Shown: piece after piece, positions 1 through 8,685 of the stretch | Position numbering within the stretch: position 1 is the first letter of the stretch | Layout: each line of letters begins with the position of its first letter | Assembly: GCF_002999135.1 (NCBI RefSeq) | Contig: NZ_CP027229.1 | Span: 2,393,501-2,457,500 of the forward strand | Direction: 5' to 3' | DNA from: Capnocytophaga sp. oral taxon 878 | GTDB taxonomy: Bacteria > Bacteroidota > Bacteroidia > Flavobacteriales > Flavobacteriaceae | DNA: 64,000 bases | Notes under the pieces: model-generated | Database searches by the model: none | Seen by the model: only the letters and a program-made list of their open reading frames with translations | Told to the model about the DNA's origin: nothing | Position numbers and translations under genes: made by a program

Positions 1-711
1 ATCTATCAGATTGCTATGTATTTGGAGCAGTAGGAAGGTATGAGGGTCTTTTTCTTTGCGAGGATCGGCTTGGGTAAAGTAAGGATAGCCACCTATTTTA
101 TGTCCTGTTTCATCATCAACCAAATTATAGATTTCCTCACAAGTATCATTAGGTAAATAGGACAAATTTCTTATAGTATCGGAAAAAGTTTCATTCCACT
201 TTCTGACGAAAAACCTATAAGCATCACCCTCACTAAGTGAGATTGTTTCAGTATCTTTACTAAAATCCATAGCAAATTCCAAGCCAACATCAAAAGGCAA
301 GTATCCGCTTTCAAAGGTATAGTGATCGATAAACTTATCTACAGGCAGTGCATTGCCAATATTGGGGTAATACAAGACTCTTTTGGTATTATTGCTACAA
401 GGGTGGTCAAGATCTAAGCCATACATAAAATCTTCGGTATCGGCAATCCAAAACTGTAAGAGTCCTTTTTGGGGGTATAGATTGTTTTCGGGCAATTGCT
501 CGCAGTTGATTTGTGCGAGCATAAAGAGGGGTTTGCCCTGGGCAGAGGTAGGGAGGGAGCCACCTTGGGGGATGTAGGGGAGTCCGCCCACTTTGCTATC
601 GGTAAGGGCTAAGTGATTGGCTAAGGATAGCGAAATGCGGATTACTTCACGCTGTGTGGTGGCGTTGAGGTGGGTGATGAGTTGCTCGATTTGGGTTTGT
701 GTTGGGGTCAT
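1..711 (-). CDS. YwqG-like (DUF1963) protein, 3' end outside window
   Basis: An open frame of 237 codons starts at the ATG at 711 and runs off the left edge without a stop, so the C-terminus is missing. The visible protein has the DUF1963/YwqG look: an N-terminal helical part (TQTQIEQLITHLN), then SKVGGLPYIPQGGSLPT and the strand-rich stretch PLFMLAQINCEQLP followed by QKGLLQFWIA. These are the family hallmarks (GG.P..P, L..QIN, G.LQFF). YwqG proteins are cytosolic and of unknown function, often found among polymorphic-toxin immunity genes. A good -33/-7 promoter lies 24 nt upstream of the ATG, and repeat copy 1 begins directly behind it. Family assignment is from motif memory, not a search. 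Confidence 0.75.
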   Translation of the reverse strand, partial: MTPTQTQIEQLITHLNATTQREVIRISLSLANHLALTDSKVGGLPYIPQGGSLPTSAQGKPLFMLAQINCEQLPENNLYPQKGLLQFWIADTEDFMYGLDLDHPCSNNTKRVLYYPNIGNALPVDKFIDHYTFESGYLPFDVGLEFAMDFSKDTETISLSEGDAYRFFVRKWNETFSDTIRNLSYLPNDTCEEIYNLVDDETGHKIGGYPYFTQADPRKEKDPHTFLLLQIHSNLID

Positions 712-734
712 AATATGATACAAATTTATGTGCT

Positions 735-765
735 GCAAAAGTACGAATTAATTTGAAAATAACAA
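735..765 (-). promoter_or_regulatory. Promoter of the YwqG-like gene
   Basis: On the minus strand TTG (763-765) is followed 19 nt later by TACTTTTGC (735-743), matching the Bacteroidota -33/-7 consensus TTG-N19-21-TAnnTTTG. The G-rich repeat starts at the base next to the -33 box. Confidence 0.8.
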
Positions 766-1310
766 GGGAGGGAGGGAGGAGATAGGGGATAGGCAGGGAG
801 GAGTTAGGGGGTAGGAGATAGGGATAGGGGATGAGAAAAATGAGGAGAAAATAGGGAAAGATTGAGAATAATGTAGGGTTTGGGGGATTTGGTTGCGGAT
901 AATGCAAAGGGAGGGGTTGGGTGTGGAGGGGCTGGAAATCAAGGAGGTGAGGGTTATCCTTCGTTTATAGTTCGTTTATCCTTCGTTATAGGTTCGTTTA
1001 AAGTAGGTAAAAGGTAAGAGATAAGAGGTAAGAGGGTGGGGATGTAATGGATTGATTATTAGGGGGAAGGAGTTAGGAGATAGGGGATAGGGAGGGGGTG
1101 GGTGGTTTTTGAAGAATTCGCAATTTAGGGGAGAGGAGGGAGGAGATAGGAGTTAGATGGGGAGGAAATTAGGGGATAGGAGTTAGGAGATGGGGGATAG
1201 ATGGGGTGGGAATTAGGGAGTAAGAGATAAGAGAGAGGGAAGGGTTGGGGGGTGGGAGTTAGGTATTAGGCAGTAGGATATAAGAGGTAGGGAGGGAATG
1301 GCGGGGGTGT
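766..1310 (+). repeat. Intergenic G-rich element, copy 1
   Basis: This fills the space between the divergent promoters of the YwqG-like gene and menA. The order on the plus strand is: a purine block of GGAGTTAGG/GGAGATAGGGGATAG type; a block with TGAGAAAAATG and GGTTGCGGATAATGCAAAGG; four tandem 11-mers at 960-1003; AGTAGGTAAAAGGTAAGAG; GTGGGGATGTAATGG; and a long purine tail. The tail is about 120 bp longer than in copies 4-6. Cytosine is almost absent from the plus strand apart from the conserved motifs. No coding potential: the long reverse-strand frames are low-complexity Pro/Leu/Tyr/Ser translations of the C/T-rich strand. Confidence 0.9.
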
Positions 1311-1330
1311 GAAAAAAAAAGTGTTGTTCA

Positions 1331-1360
1331 TTGTTATTTGTAAATTATTTGTATCTTTGC
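1331..1360 (+). promoter_or_regulatory. Promoter of menA
   Basis: TTG (1331-1333), an 18-nt spacer, then TATCTTTGC (1352-1360). The ATG follows only 7 nt after the -7 box, so the transcript should be leaderless or nearly so. Confidence 0.8.
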
Positions 1361-1367
1361 ACATTCT

Positions 1368-2270
1368 ATGAATATAATCACTCTTATTAAAGCGGCGCGC
1401 TTGCGTACTTTGCCCCTATCGGTATCGGGGATTATAGTAGGTAGTGCCTTGGCTTATAGACACGAGGCTTTTAGTAGTGAGGTGCTGATATGGGCGCTTA
1501 TTACTACTGTTTTGCTGCAAATACTCTCGAACTTTGCTAATGACTATGGCGATGGGGTAAAGGGTACGGATAATGCTGAAAGGGTAGGCCCTAAAAGGGC
1601 TGTACAAAGTGGTAGCATTAGTGCAAAACAGATGAAAAGAGTAGTGCTGGTAACGGCTGGGCTCTCGCTGGTATCGGCAATGGTGCTTATATACACGGCC
1701 TTTGGCAAGGATAACTGGCTGTATGTTGGTGTATTCTTGGTGCTGGGCTTGCTGTGCATAGCTGCTGCTATTAAGTACACGGTGGGCAAATCGGCTTATG
1801 GCTATAGGGGCTTAGGAGACGTGTTTGTATTTGTGTTCTTTGGGCTGGTGAGTGTGATAGGGAGTGAATTTTTGTACACACAAGAGCTGAAAGCTATAAG
1901 CTTACTGCCGGCTACTGCTGTGGGATTGCTGAGTGTGGCTGTGCTGAACCTGAACAATATGCGGGATGAGGCTAGCGATAGGCGCGCTGGAAAGCATACA
2001 CTGGTAGTGAAGATGGGATTGCCATTGGCTAAATATTATCATTATTACTTGGTGGTATTGGCGATGGTTAGTATGTTATGTTTTTCGGTACTGAGGTTGC
2101 AAACGCGGTGGCAGCTGTTATATATATTGGCCTTTGTGCCATTAACGGTTCATCTGCTTATAGTAAAGAGGAACACAGATACGCGTGAGCTGGACAGTCA
2201 GTTAAAAGTAGTAGCGCTAAGTACTTTTGTGATGGCGGTTCTTTTTTTTATTGGACAGATATATTATTGA
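1368..2270 (+). CDS. menA: 1,4-dihydroxy-2-naphthoate polyprenyltransferase MenA
   Basis: Integral membrane UbiA-superfamily prenyltransferase of 300 residues, the usual MenA length. It attaches the isoprenoid tail to 1,4-dihydroxy-2-naphthoate to give demethylmenaquinone, the quinone precursor used in respiration by this phylum. The first Asp-rich motif reads NDYGDGVKGTD (58-68) followed by RVGPKRAVQSG, which is diagnostic for MenA within the superfamily; the second is NNMRDEASDRRAGK (196-209). About eight or nine hydrophobic segments are visible. The start at 1368 is fixed by the promoter 7 nt upstream. No other men gene is in the window. Downstream lies a 77-nt gap to the next gene on the same strand, with no obvious terminator. 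Confidence 0.93.
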   Translation: MNIITLIKAARLRTLPLSVSGIIVGSALAYRHEAFSSEVLIWALITTVLLQILSNFANDYGDGVKGTDNAERVGPKRAVQSGSISAKQMKRVVLVTAGLSLVSAMVLIYTAFGKDNWLYVGVFLVLGLLCIAAAIKYTVGKSAYGYRGLGDVFVFVFFGLVSVIGSEFLYTQELKAISLLPATAVGLLSVAVLNLNNMRDEASDRRAGKHTLVVKMGLPLAKYYHYYLVVLAMVSMLCFSVLRLQTRWQLLYILAFVPLTVHLLIVKRNTDTRELDSQLKVVALSTFVMAVLFFIGQIYY

Positions 2271-2347
2271 ATAGGCATATTGTTGGCTTAGAGGATTGAG
2301 CTATAGGCTATGATATTGAGGAAATAGATAAATTTAAATTAAACACT

Positions 2348-3031
2348 ATGGAAGTAACTTACTATGGACACGCTTGTTTGAGTATAAAAATAGGCGATAC
2401 CCATTTGCTGGTAGATCCATTTATCAGCGAGAATCCTGCTGCAAGTGGTATTGATATTAACAGTATTCCGGCAGATTACATTTTGATAACTACGGCGCAA
2501 CAAGATCATACCTCGGATGTGGAGCGTATAGCTAAACGTACGAAGGCTAAGATCATCTCTAACTTTGAGATTTCAAACTACTTTTTTGATCTTGGGATAG
2601 AGAATGCACACCCTATGGATTTGGGAGGTTCATACAATTTTCCTTTTGGATCGGTTAAGATGGTACCTGCATTGCACTCATCGACCTTTGAGAATGGTAA
2701 GGCTGGTGGCTGTGCATGTGGATTTATTATCAAGACTTTGGAGAAGACCCTTTATGTAGCAGGGGCTACGGCTTTGCATTTTGATATGCAGCTTATACCG
2801 GTGCGTTATAAGCTTGACCTAGCTGTATTGCCTATAGGAGGTAACTTCACTATGGATGTGGAAGATGCGATTATGGCTTCGGACTTTGTGAAATGTAACA
2901 AGGTGTTGGGCTACCATTACGATACATTTCATATCATAAAAGTAGATGATAAGGACCTAGCTGTGCGCAGTTTTAAAGCTAAAGGGAAAGAGCTTGTATT
3001 ACTGAACATAGGACAGACTTTACTGGTATAG
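2348..3031 (+). CDS. UPF0173-type metallo-beta-lactamase-fold protein with degraded metal site
   Basis: 227 residues with the overall plan of the UPF0173 metal-dependent hydrolases (MEVTYYGHACLSI start, LLVDPFI, LHSSTFENGKAGG, LGYHYDTF). The family's HxHxDH motif is here TAQQDH (49-54), so the first two histidines are Thr49 and Gln51. The metal-bridging Asp of the GDT motif is Ala140 (AGAT). His110 and His190 remain. The frame is intact and the rest of the fold well kept, so this looks like a catalytically dead or repurposed member rather than a decaying gene; that is inference. Cytosolic, no signal peptide. Confidence 0.8.
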   Translation: MEVTYYGHACLSIKIGDTHLLVDPFISENPAASGIDINSIPADYILITTAQQDHTSDVERIAKRTKAKIISNFEISNYFFDLGIENAHPMDLGGSYNFPFGSVKMVPALHSSTFENGKAGGCACGFIIKTLEKTLYVAGATALHFDMQLIPVRYKLDLAVLPIGGNFTMDVEDAIMASDFVKCNKVLGYHYDTFHIIKVDDKDLAVRSFKAKGKELVLLNIGQTLLV

Positions 3032-3086
3032 AGCAGCCTGATGGATGCCTTGCCGATGGAGTAGGCTTACATTAAACAAATATACA

Positions 3087-3139
3087 GCACCGCCTAAAGG
3101 CTATGAAAGGATAAAACCTTACTGAGCTTAAGGAGGTGC
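3087..3139 (+). other. Possible branched RNA structure upstream of the MORN gene
   Basis: GCACC (3087-3091) can pair with GGTGC (3135-3139). Inside lie two small hairpins, GCCT-AAA-GGC and AAGG-ATAAAA-CCTT. I do not match it to a known riboswitch. It sits about 60 nt before the start of the next gene and may be a leader structure or chance. Confidence 0.2.
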
Positions 3140-3197
3140 CCTCTCATTATATGGCACTGCCATAGTGCTACTAATTTATAACACCCTGACACCTAAA

Positions 3198-4367
3198 ATG
3201 ACAAAGTATCTTATCTTATTGGGAGTGCTGCTAACGGGTAGCACTTATGCACAGAAATTTATCTCGGATGATGAGATTAGCGAACAACGTTTTGGTACTG
3301 AAAAAATGTACATGCTATACCGTACAGGTGAGCCTTTGGAGGGAGCTTATAAAGTAGCTACCGGTAATGGTAACTACTACGAGGCTAGTTACACCAAAGG
3401 ACGCATAAACGGTGCGCTAAAACACTATGATGATAAAGGCACCCTTACGGCTGAAGAGCACTATAAAAACGGAGAGCCTGATGGTAAATTTGTGCGCTAC
3501 CGAGAAGGTAAAACTTATAGACTTACTACCTATAAAAATGGCAAACTGGATGGCAAAAGCGAAGACTATTACAGCGATGGGAAGCTATCAGAAGAGCGTT
3601 TTTACAAGGAAGGAAAGCCTAATGGAGAATGGAAATTCTACAATGATGAAGGAGAGTTGGAGCGTACAGAAAGCTATAAAGACGGTGAGAAACACGGTAA
3701 ATGGTGGCGTAAAATGGTGAGTAACCGCGGTAATTATACATCAACCCAGTACTATACCAATGGGAAACCTTCGGGTAAATGGGAAGATAAATGGGATAAT
3801 GATTTGCTACGTGAACAACGTGAATACAAGGACGAAAATACTTATACCCAACGCGACTTTCACCTAAATGGCAACCTGAAAAGAGAAGTATCATACAAAG
3901 ATAGCAAGCTACACGGCTCACGCAAAAACTATAATGGCGCAGGGATATTGATAGATGAACAGGTGTTTGACAATGATAAATTAGTAGCTAGAAAGACTTA
4001 CCACTCCAACGGTAGGCTTAATGAGGAAACAAACTATAAAAACGACGAGAAGAATGGGCGATATGCCCAATACCACGAAAATGGTAATCTTAAAGAAGAA
4101 GGGACTTATAAAAACGATTATAAAGAAGGTGTTTGGAAAGAATACCAAGAAGGTGAAGTACTATCACGTGAACGCACTTATGTAGCAGGAGTGCTTAATG
4201 GAGCTTATAAAGAGTATTACCCTAGCAAAAAACTACGCCAAGAGGGAATGATGAAAGATAACTTCAAGCAAGGCGTATGGAAACACTATGCTCCTACAGG
4301 CAAACCTGACTATGATGAACATTTTGATAAAGGAAGTTTGATAAAAACAACTCAATACCCAGATTAA
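3198..4367 (+). CDS. Secreted MORN-repeat (YwqK-like) protein
   Basis: The start chosen is the ATG at 3198, giving 389 residues with a clear signal peptide (MTKYLILLGVLLTGSTYAQ); the frame is open upstream to 3165 but those residues precede the signal. The rest is about 15 MORN_2/YwqK-type repeats of roughly 22 residues with the pattern YkdGkl.G....Y...G.l..e..Y. Such proteins are often labelled YwqK-family antitoxins in databases, but a long exported form is more likely a surface or periplasmic scaffold. Its stop (4365-4367) is 1 nt before the ATG of the dismutase gene, so the two are co-transcribed and probably translationally coupled. Confidence 0.75.
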   Translation: MTKYLILLGVLLTGSTYAQKFISDDEISEQRFGTEKMYMLYRTGEPLEGAYKVATGNGNYYEASYTKGRINGALKHYDDKGTLTAEEHYKNGEPDGKFVRYREGKTYRLTTYKNGKLDGKSEDYYSDGKLSEERFYKEGKPNGEWKFYNDEGELERTESYKDGEKHGKWWRKMVSNRGNYTSTQYYTNGKPSGKWEDKWDNDLLREQREYKDENTYTQRDFHLNGNLKREVSYKDSKLHGSRKNYNGAGILIDEQVFDNDKLVARKTYHSNGRLNEETNYKNDEKNGRYAQYHENGNLKEEGTYKNDYKEGVWKEYQEGEVLSRERTYVAGVLNGAYKEYYPSKKLRQEGMMKDNFKQGVWKHYAPTGKPDYDEHFDKGSLIKTTQYPD

Positions 4368-4368
4368 T

Positions 4369-5184
4369 ATGAAATTAAAAAACACAATCACATTGGCAAT
4401 GGTAGCATTGGCTACTATTATGAGCACAGATAATGTAAACGCTCAAAGTAAAAAAGCACCTGCATCATGTGGGAATACTAAGAAAACTAAGAAGGCTAAA
4501 AAAGAAATTATGAATGTATCTGTTATGAGGATGTCATCATACGGGAACCCTGAAGATGTAACTGCTAAAGCAGGAGCCTTTGCAATAGTGCCTCTAAAAT
4601 ATGATTACTATGCGGTAGAAAAGTACATTGATGAAGAGACAATGTATATTCACTTTTCAAAACACTATGTAGGCTACTTAAACAACTTAAATAAAGCTGT
4701 AGAAGGGACTAACAAAGCAGGTATGAAAATTGAAGAAATACTGCGCACTATGGATATGAATAACGCTACCTTGCGCAATAACGCAGGGGGTTATTACAAC
4801 CACAATATGTATTTTGATGTTATTTCGCCTAATGGAGGAGGAATGCCAGAGGGTGCGTTAGGAGATGCTATCAATCGTGATTTTGGTAGTTTTGAGAAGT
4901 TTAAAGAACAGTTTTCGGAAGCTGGAGCTAAACGATTTGGCTCGGGGTGGGTATGGCTGGTAGTGAATAACAATAAACTGCAAATAGTAACTACTGCTAA
5001 CCAAGATAACCCATTGATGCCAGGTTTGGATGTAACAGGAACCCCTATATTAGGAATGGATGTATGGGAACATGCTTACTACCTAAAATACCAAAACAAA
5101 CGCGGTGATTATATTACTAACTTTTTCAATGTTATTGATTGGAATAGAGTAGCTGAGCTTTATGGACAAGTGCTTGCAAAATAA
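4369..5184 (+). CDS. sod: Exported Mn/Fe superoxide dismutase
   Basis: 271 residues: a signal peptide (cleavage likely after NVNA, residue 25), a Lys-rich linker with one Cys (CGNTKKTKKAKKE, 34-46), then a complete Fe/Mn-SOD. Metal ligands are visible as His95 (IHFSKHY), His145 (GGYYNHNMYF), Asp231 and His235 (MDVWEHAYY). Gly at the position before the second ligand plus NQDNPL with its Gln suggest a Mn-type or cambialistic enzyme rather than Fe-type; that is family knowledge. It would detoxify superoxide outside the cytoplasm. It sits between a secreted MORN protein and a lipoprotein in one operon, which suits an envelope oxidative-stress role, as does the exported MsrAB at 52639-53733. Confidence 0.9.
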   Translation: MKLKNTITLAMVALATIMSTDNVNAQSKKAPASCGNTKKTKKAKKEIMNVSVMRMSSYGNPEDVTAKAGAFAIVPLKYDYYAVEKYIDEETMYIHFSKHYVGYLNNLNKAVEGTNKAGMKIEEILRTMDMNNATLRNNAGGYYNHNMYFDVISPNGGGMPEGALGDAINRDFGSFEKFKEQFSEAGAKRFGSGWVWLVVNNNKLQIVTTANQDNPLMPGLDVTGTPILGMDVWEHAYYLKYQNKRGDYITNFFNVIDWNRVAELYGQVLAK

Positions 5185-5200
5185 CCTATTATAAATTGAA

Positions 5201-5869
5201 ATGAAAAGACTTATTGTATCGACACTAATGCTGTGGACTGTTATGGCCTGCAACAATACTCCGAAGGAGATACCTGTGGCTGATGATGCTTTGGCTAATA
5301 CTGAAATGGCTGAAGCCCAACGCGACAAAAGTAAAGATGCTAATCCGTTTGGGGATGGGCAACTTAGTACTAACCATACGCCACAAGTACAACCGGCAGG
5401 GGTAACGCTTAACCCGCCTCATGGGCAGCCAGGACACCGTTGTGATATAGCTGTAGGGGCACCTCTTCCTAATGATAGTAATGTTATAGCGCAACTGCAA
5501 AACGAAACTCACCCAGTAGGTGCGGGAGAGGCTATGCCTGTGGTATCGAACGAAACCCAACAGATAGTACAGGTACAACAGACCCCCAGCTATGTAGGGG
5601 CCAAGGGAGAGAAACTAAACCCGCCTCACGGGCAGCCAGGACACCGTTGTGATATACCTGTAGGGGCACCTCTTAACAGCAAACCTACACAGCAAACTAC
5701 TGCTACCCCTGCACAACCCCAAGTAGTGCAACAACAGGTAGTTATTGACCCTGAACAAGCACAACAACATACGGGCACTACGGAACCAGGTTTTTCGGGG
5801 AAACCTAACCCGCCACACGGACAACCAGGACACCGTTGCGATATTGCTGTAGGTGCTACATTACCATAA
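5201..5869 (+). CDS. Lipoprotein with three NPPHGQPGHRCDI motifs
   Basis: 222 residues. A lipobox (LMLWTVMAC) puts the lipidated Cys at residue 17. The mature part is Gln/Pro/Thr-rich and probably disordered, with three nearly identical islands reading NPPHGQPGHRCDIAVGAPL, the second with IPVG and the third ending GATLP. Each island has two His and one Cys, so metal or thiol chemistry is conceivable. I recognise the motif from Bacteroidota hypothetical proteins but know no function. It follows sod by 16 nt in the same operon. The DNA of the first two islands is nearly identical, indicating recent duplication. Confidence 0.7.
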   Translation: MKRLIVSTLMLWTVMACNNTPKEIPVADDALANTEMAEAQRDKSKDANPFGDGQLSTNHTPQVQPAGVTLNPPHGQPGHRCDIAVGAPLPNDSNVIAQLQNETHPVGAGEAMPVVSNETQQIVQVQQTPSYVGAKGEKLNPPHGQPGHRCDIPVGAPLNSKPTQQTTATPAQPQVVQQQVVIDPEQAQQHTGTTEPGFSGKPNPPHGQPGHRCDIAVGATLP

Positions 5870-5898
5870 GAACACTAAAAACATCCTAATAACTGTAT

Positions 5899-7023
5899 AT
5901 GGAACTAATTAAATTACACGATAAGACTTTTGAGCCTTATATATCGGCGGAGCAACTTAATGAAATTGCTGCGCGTATGGCTGCAGAGGTGTATCAAGAT
6001 TTGAGTGAATCACGTCCGCTTTTTGTCGTGGTTCTTAATGGCTCGTTTATGTTTGCGGCTGACTTTGTGAGACACTACAAAGGCGAATGCGAAATTAACT
6101 TTGTGCGTCTATCATCATATCAGGGCACAGAATCAACAGGGAAGGTACACCAGCTTATGGGATTACCTACCTCTGTAGAAGGGCGTGATGTAGTAATATT
6201 GGAAGATATTATTGATACGGGTAATACTTTGGAAGAAATCTACCGTATTTTTGCAGATAAGAAAGTAAAATCTTTCCGTATTGCTACCTTATTTTTCAAA
6301 CCTGATGCCTACAAAAAAGATCTTAAAATAGATTATGTGGGTAAACCTATTCCTAACCGATTTATTGTGGGCTATGGCTTAGATTTTGATGAAATAGGGC
6401 GCAACCTACCTCAAGTATATCAATTAAACACTTCATTAACAATGACAAATTTAGTACTTTTCGGCAAACCAGGAGCTGGGAAAGGCACCCAAGCCGCTTT
6501 CTTGAAAGACAAATACAACTTAGTACACATTTCAACTGGAGATATCTTCCGTTATAACATTAAAAATGAAACGAAGCTAGGTAAACTTGCTCAATCATAC
6601 ATTGAAAAAGGAGACCTTGTGCCTGATGAGGTTACTATACAGATGCTACAAGCTGAAGTAGAAAAGAATCCTAATGCTGAAGGATTTATCTTTGATGGGT
6701 TCCCTCGTACTATTGCGCAAGCTGAGGCTCTTGATGCTTTCCTTGAAAGTAAAGGAATGCGCATTCATAGTACTTTGGCTTTGGAGGCTGATGACGAGGT
6801 ACTGATTAAACGTATTGTAGAACGTGGCAAGGTGAGTGGACGTGCTGATGACCAAGATGAGGAGAAAATACGTAACCGCTTTACTGAATACAACGAGAAA
6901 ACAGCTCCGCTTATAGCTTATTATCAAGCGCAAGGTAAATACAGTCCTATTGATGGTATTGGTACCATTGAAGAGATTACTACACGCCTTTCACAAGCTA
7001 TTGACACTATAAAAGCACAATAA
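5899..7023 (+). CDS. adk: Fused hypoxanthine phosphoribosyltransferase - adenylate kinase
   Basis: 374 residues. Residues 1-178 are a type I phosphoribosyltransferase of the Hpt class (PRPP loop [13 protein letters not shown], 98-110; [13 protein letters not shown] near 159-171), which salvages hypoxanthine/guanine to IMP/GMP. Residues 182-374 are an adenylate kinase with P-loop GKPGAGKGT (189-197), STGDIFR and a short LID without zinc cysteines. An internal ATG at 6442 sits exactly at the kinase start and could give a free kinase. Flavobacterial adenylate kinases of this length are known, so the fusion is characteristic of the lineage. Its stop overlaps the obg start by 1 nt (TAATG). Confidence 0.93.
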   Translation: MELIKLHDKTFEPYISAEQLNEIAARMAAEVYQDLSESRPLFVVVLNGSFMFAADFVRHYKGECEINFVRLSSYQGTESTGKVHQLMGLPTSVEGRDVVILEDIIDTGNTLEEIYRIFADKKVKSFRIATLFFKPDAYKKDLKIDYVGKPIPNRFIVGYGLDFDEIGRNLPQVYQLNTSLTMTNLVLFGKPGAGKGTQAAFLKDKYNLVHISTGDIFRYNIKNETKLGKLAQSYIEKGDLVPDEVTIQMLQAEVEKNPNAEGFIFDGFPRTIAQAEALDAFLESKGMRIHSTLALEADDEVLIKRIVERGKVSGRADDQDEEKIRNRFTEYNEKTAPLIAYYQAQGKYSPIDGIGTIEEITTRLSQAIDTIKAQ

Positions 7024-8021
7024 TGACCGAAGGTAATTTCACCGACTACGTTAAAATATACGCTGCCTCGGGCAAGGGAGGCGCAGGATCTATGCACTTA
7101 CACCGCGAGAAGTTCGTCCCGAAGGGGGGACCTGATGGGGGCGATGGCGGTCGTGGAGGGCATATTATCTTGCGTGGCAATAAGCACTTATGGACTCTTA
7201 TTCACTTTAAGTTTCAAAAACATTTTCAAGCAGAACATGGCGAAGCTGGTGGAGCTAACCGCAGTTTTGGCGCTAATGGTAAGGATATTACTCTTGAAGT
7301 GCCTTTGGGTACTATAGTTAAAGATGCTGAAACTGAGGAAACCCTCTTTGAGATAACTGAAGATGGGCAAGAGGTTATAGCCTTGAGAGGTGGTAAAGGA
7401 GGATTGGGGAACTGGCACTTTCGGACAGCTACGAACCAGACGCCTCGTTATGCGCAACCAGGATTGCCAGGTGAAGAGCGTGAGCTGTTACTGGAGCTAA
7501 AAGTGCTTGCTGATGTAGGTTTTGTAGGTTTTCCTAACGCTGGGAAATCAACCTTACTGTCGGTAATTACTTCTGCCAAACCGAAAATAGGTGATTACCC
7601 TTTCACTACTCTTAAGCCTAACTTAGGTATTGTTGAGAACCGTGATTACCAGTCGTTTGTGGTGGCTGATATACCTGGTATTATAGAGGGGGCTGCTGAG
7701 GGTAAAGGCTTGGGTCATTATTTTTTGAGGCATATTGAGCGTAACTCGGTGTTATTGTTCTTGATTCCTGCTGATAGTCCTGATATAGTGAATGAGTATC
7801 ATATTTTGCTTAATGAGCTATCGGAATACAATCCTGAATTGCTTGATAAGGAGCGACTAATAGCTATTTCTAAGAGTGATATGCTTGATGAGGAGCTTAC
7901 GGAGGCTATTGATAATGAACTAAAAAATAGCTTTACTGATATTCCTTACTTATTTATCTCTTCGGTTTCGGGGAAAGGTATTCAGCAACTTAAAGACAAG
8001 CTTTGGGCTATGATTCATTAA
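7023..8021 (+). CDS. obg: GTPase Obg/CgtA
   Basis: 332 residues. The glycine-rich Obg domain ([20 protein letters not shown], then [10 protein letters not shown]) covers roughly 1-158. The GTPase domain has G1 [10 protein letters not shown]3 DIPGI and a SKSD-type G4 (ISKSD) near 291. The protein stops after the G domain, so the C-terminal OCT domain of some Gram-positive Obg proteins is absent. Obg binds the large ribosomal subunit and links ribosome assembly to GTP and stress state. It is the last gene of the adk operon, ahead of a strong terminator. Confidence 0.96.
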   Translation: MTEGNFTDYVKIYAASGKGGAGSMHLHREKFVPKGGPDGGDGGRGGHIILRGNKHLWTLIHFKFQKHFQAEHGEAGGANRSFGANGKDITLEVPLGTIVKDAETEETLFEITEDGQEVIALRGGKGGLGNWHFRTATNQTPRYAQPGLPGEERELLLELKVLADVGFVGFPNAGKSTLLSVITSAKPKIGDYPFTTLKPNLGIVENRDYQSFVVADIPGIIEGAAEGKGLGHYFLRHIERNSVLLFLIPADSPDIVNEYHILLNELSEYNPELLDKERLIAISKSDMLDEELTEAIDNELKNSFTDIPYLFISSVSGKGIQQLKDKLWAMIH

Positions 8022-8045
8022 GTAGAAACTTAATAATATACAATT

Positions 8046-8081
8046 AAAAGGCTGCTAAGTGGAAACTTAGTAGCCTTTTTT
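8046..8081 (+). terminator. Terminator after obg
   Basis: AAGGCTGCTAAGT pairs with ACTTAGTAGCCTT around a GGAA loop and is followed by a T-run. Repeat copy 2 starts immediately behind it. Confidence 0.9.
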
Positions 8082-8089
8082 GTATGCTT

Positions 8090-8632
8090 ATAGAGGAGGG
8101 GATAGGGGAAAGGGGGGAGGAGTTAGGGGGTAGGAGATAGGGGATAGGGGGTGAGAAAAATGGGGAAAAAATGGAAAAAGAGTGAGAAAAATGCGGGGTT
8201 TGGGGGATTGGGTTGCGGATTATGCAAAGGGAGGGGTTGGGGGTGAAGGGTCTGATTATCAGGGAGGTAATGTTTATCCTTCGTTTATAGTTCGTTTATA
8301 GTTCGTTATAGGTTCGTTTAAAGTAGGTAAAAGATAAGAGATAAGAGGGAAGAGGGTGGGGATGTAATGGGTTGATTATTAGGGGAAAGGAGTTAGGAGA
8401 TAGGGGATAGTGTGGGGGTGGGTGGTTTTTGCATTATTCGTAATGAAGGGGAGAGGGGGAGGGAGGTAGGGAAGAGGAGTTAGGAGATAGGGGATAGTGT
8501 GGGGGTGGGTGGGTTTTGCATTATTCGTAATGAAGGGGAGAGGGGGTGGGAGGTAGGGAAGAGGAAGAAAGGGGATAGATGTGGAGGGGGTAGGAGTTAG
8601 GAGATAGGGGATAGTGTGGTGAGGGGTGAGTG
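8090..8632 (+). repeat. Intergenic G-rich element, copy 2
   Basis: It fills the space from the obg terminator to the promoter of the gene at 8686. The 11-mer array is at 8280-8323. The right part contains an 87-bp tandem duplication (8391-8477 and 8478-8564, two mismatches), each unit holding TTTTGCATTATTCG followed by a purine tail. If one unit is removed the array-to-promoter distance approaches that of copies 4-6. Frames on the reverse strand here, for example 8379-8801, are spurious. Confidence 0.9.
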
Positions 8633-8685
8633 AATAGTAAAAAGTTTTTTTGTATATTTGCGGTCTGATTGAATTATTAAATATT

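Noticed and set aside
647..942. Two minus-strand frames of 64-86 codons upstream of the YwqG-like gene
   Set aside because: Low-complexity translations of repeat copy 1 overlapping the real promoter and start.
3032..3197. A tRNA or known riboswitch in the gap before the MORN gene
   Set aside because: The possible branched fold lacks tRNA arms and any riboswitch core I know; kept only as a low-confidence structure.
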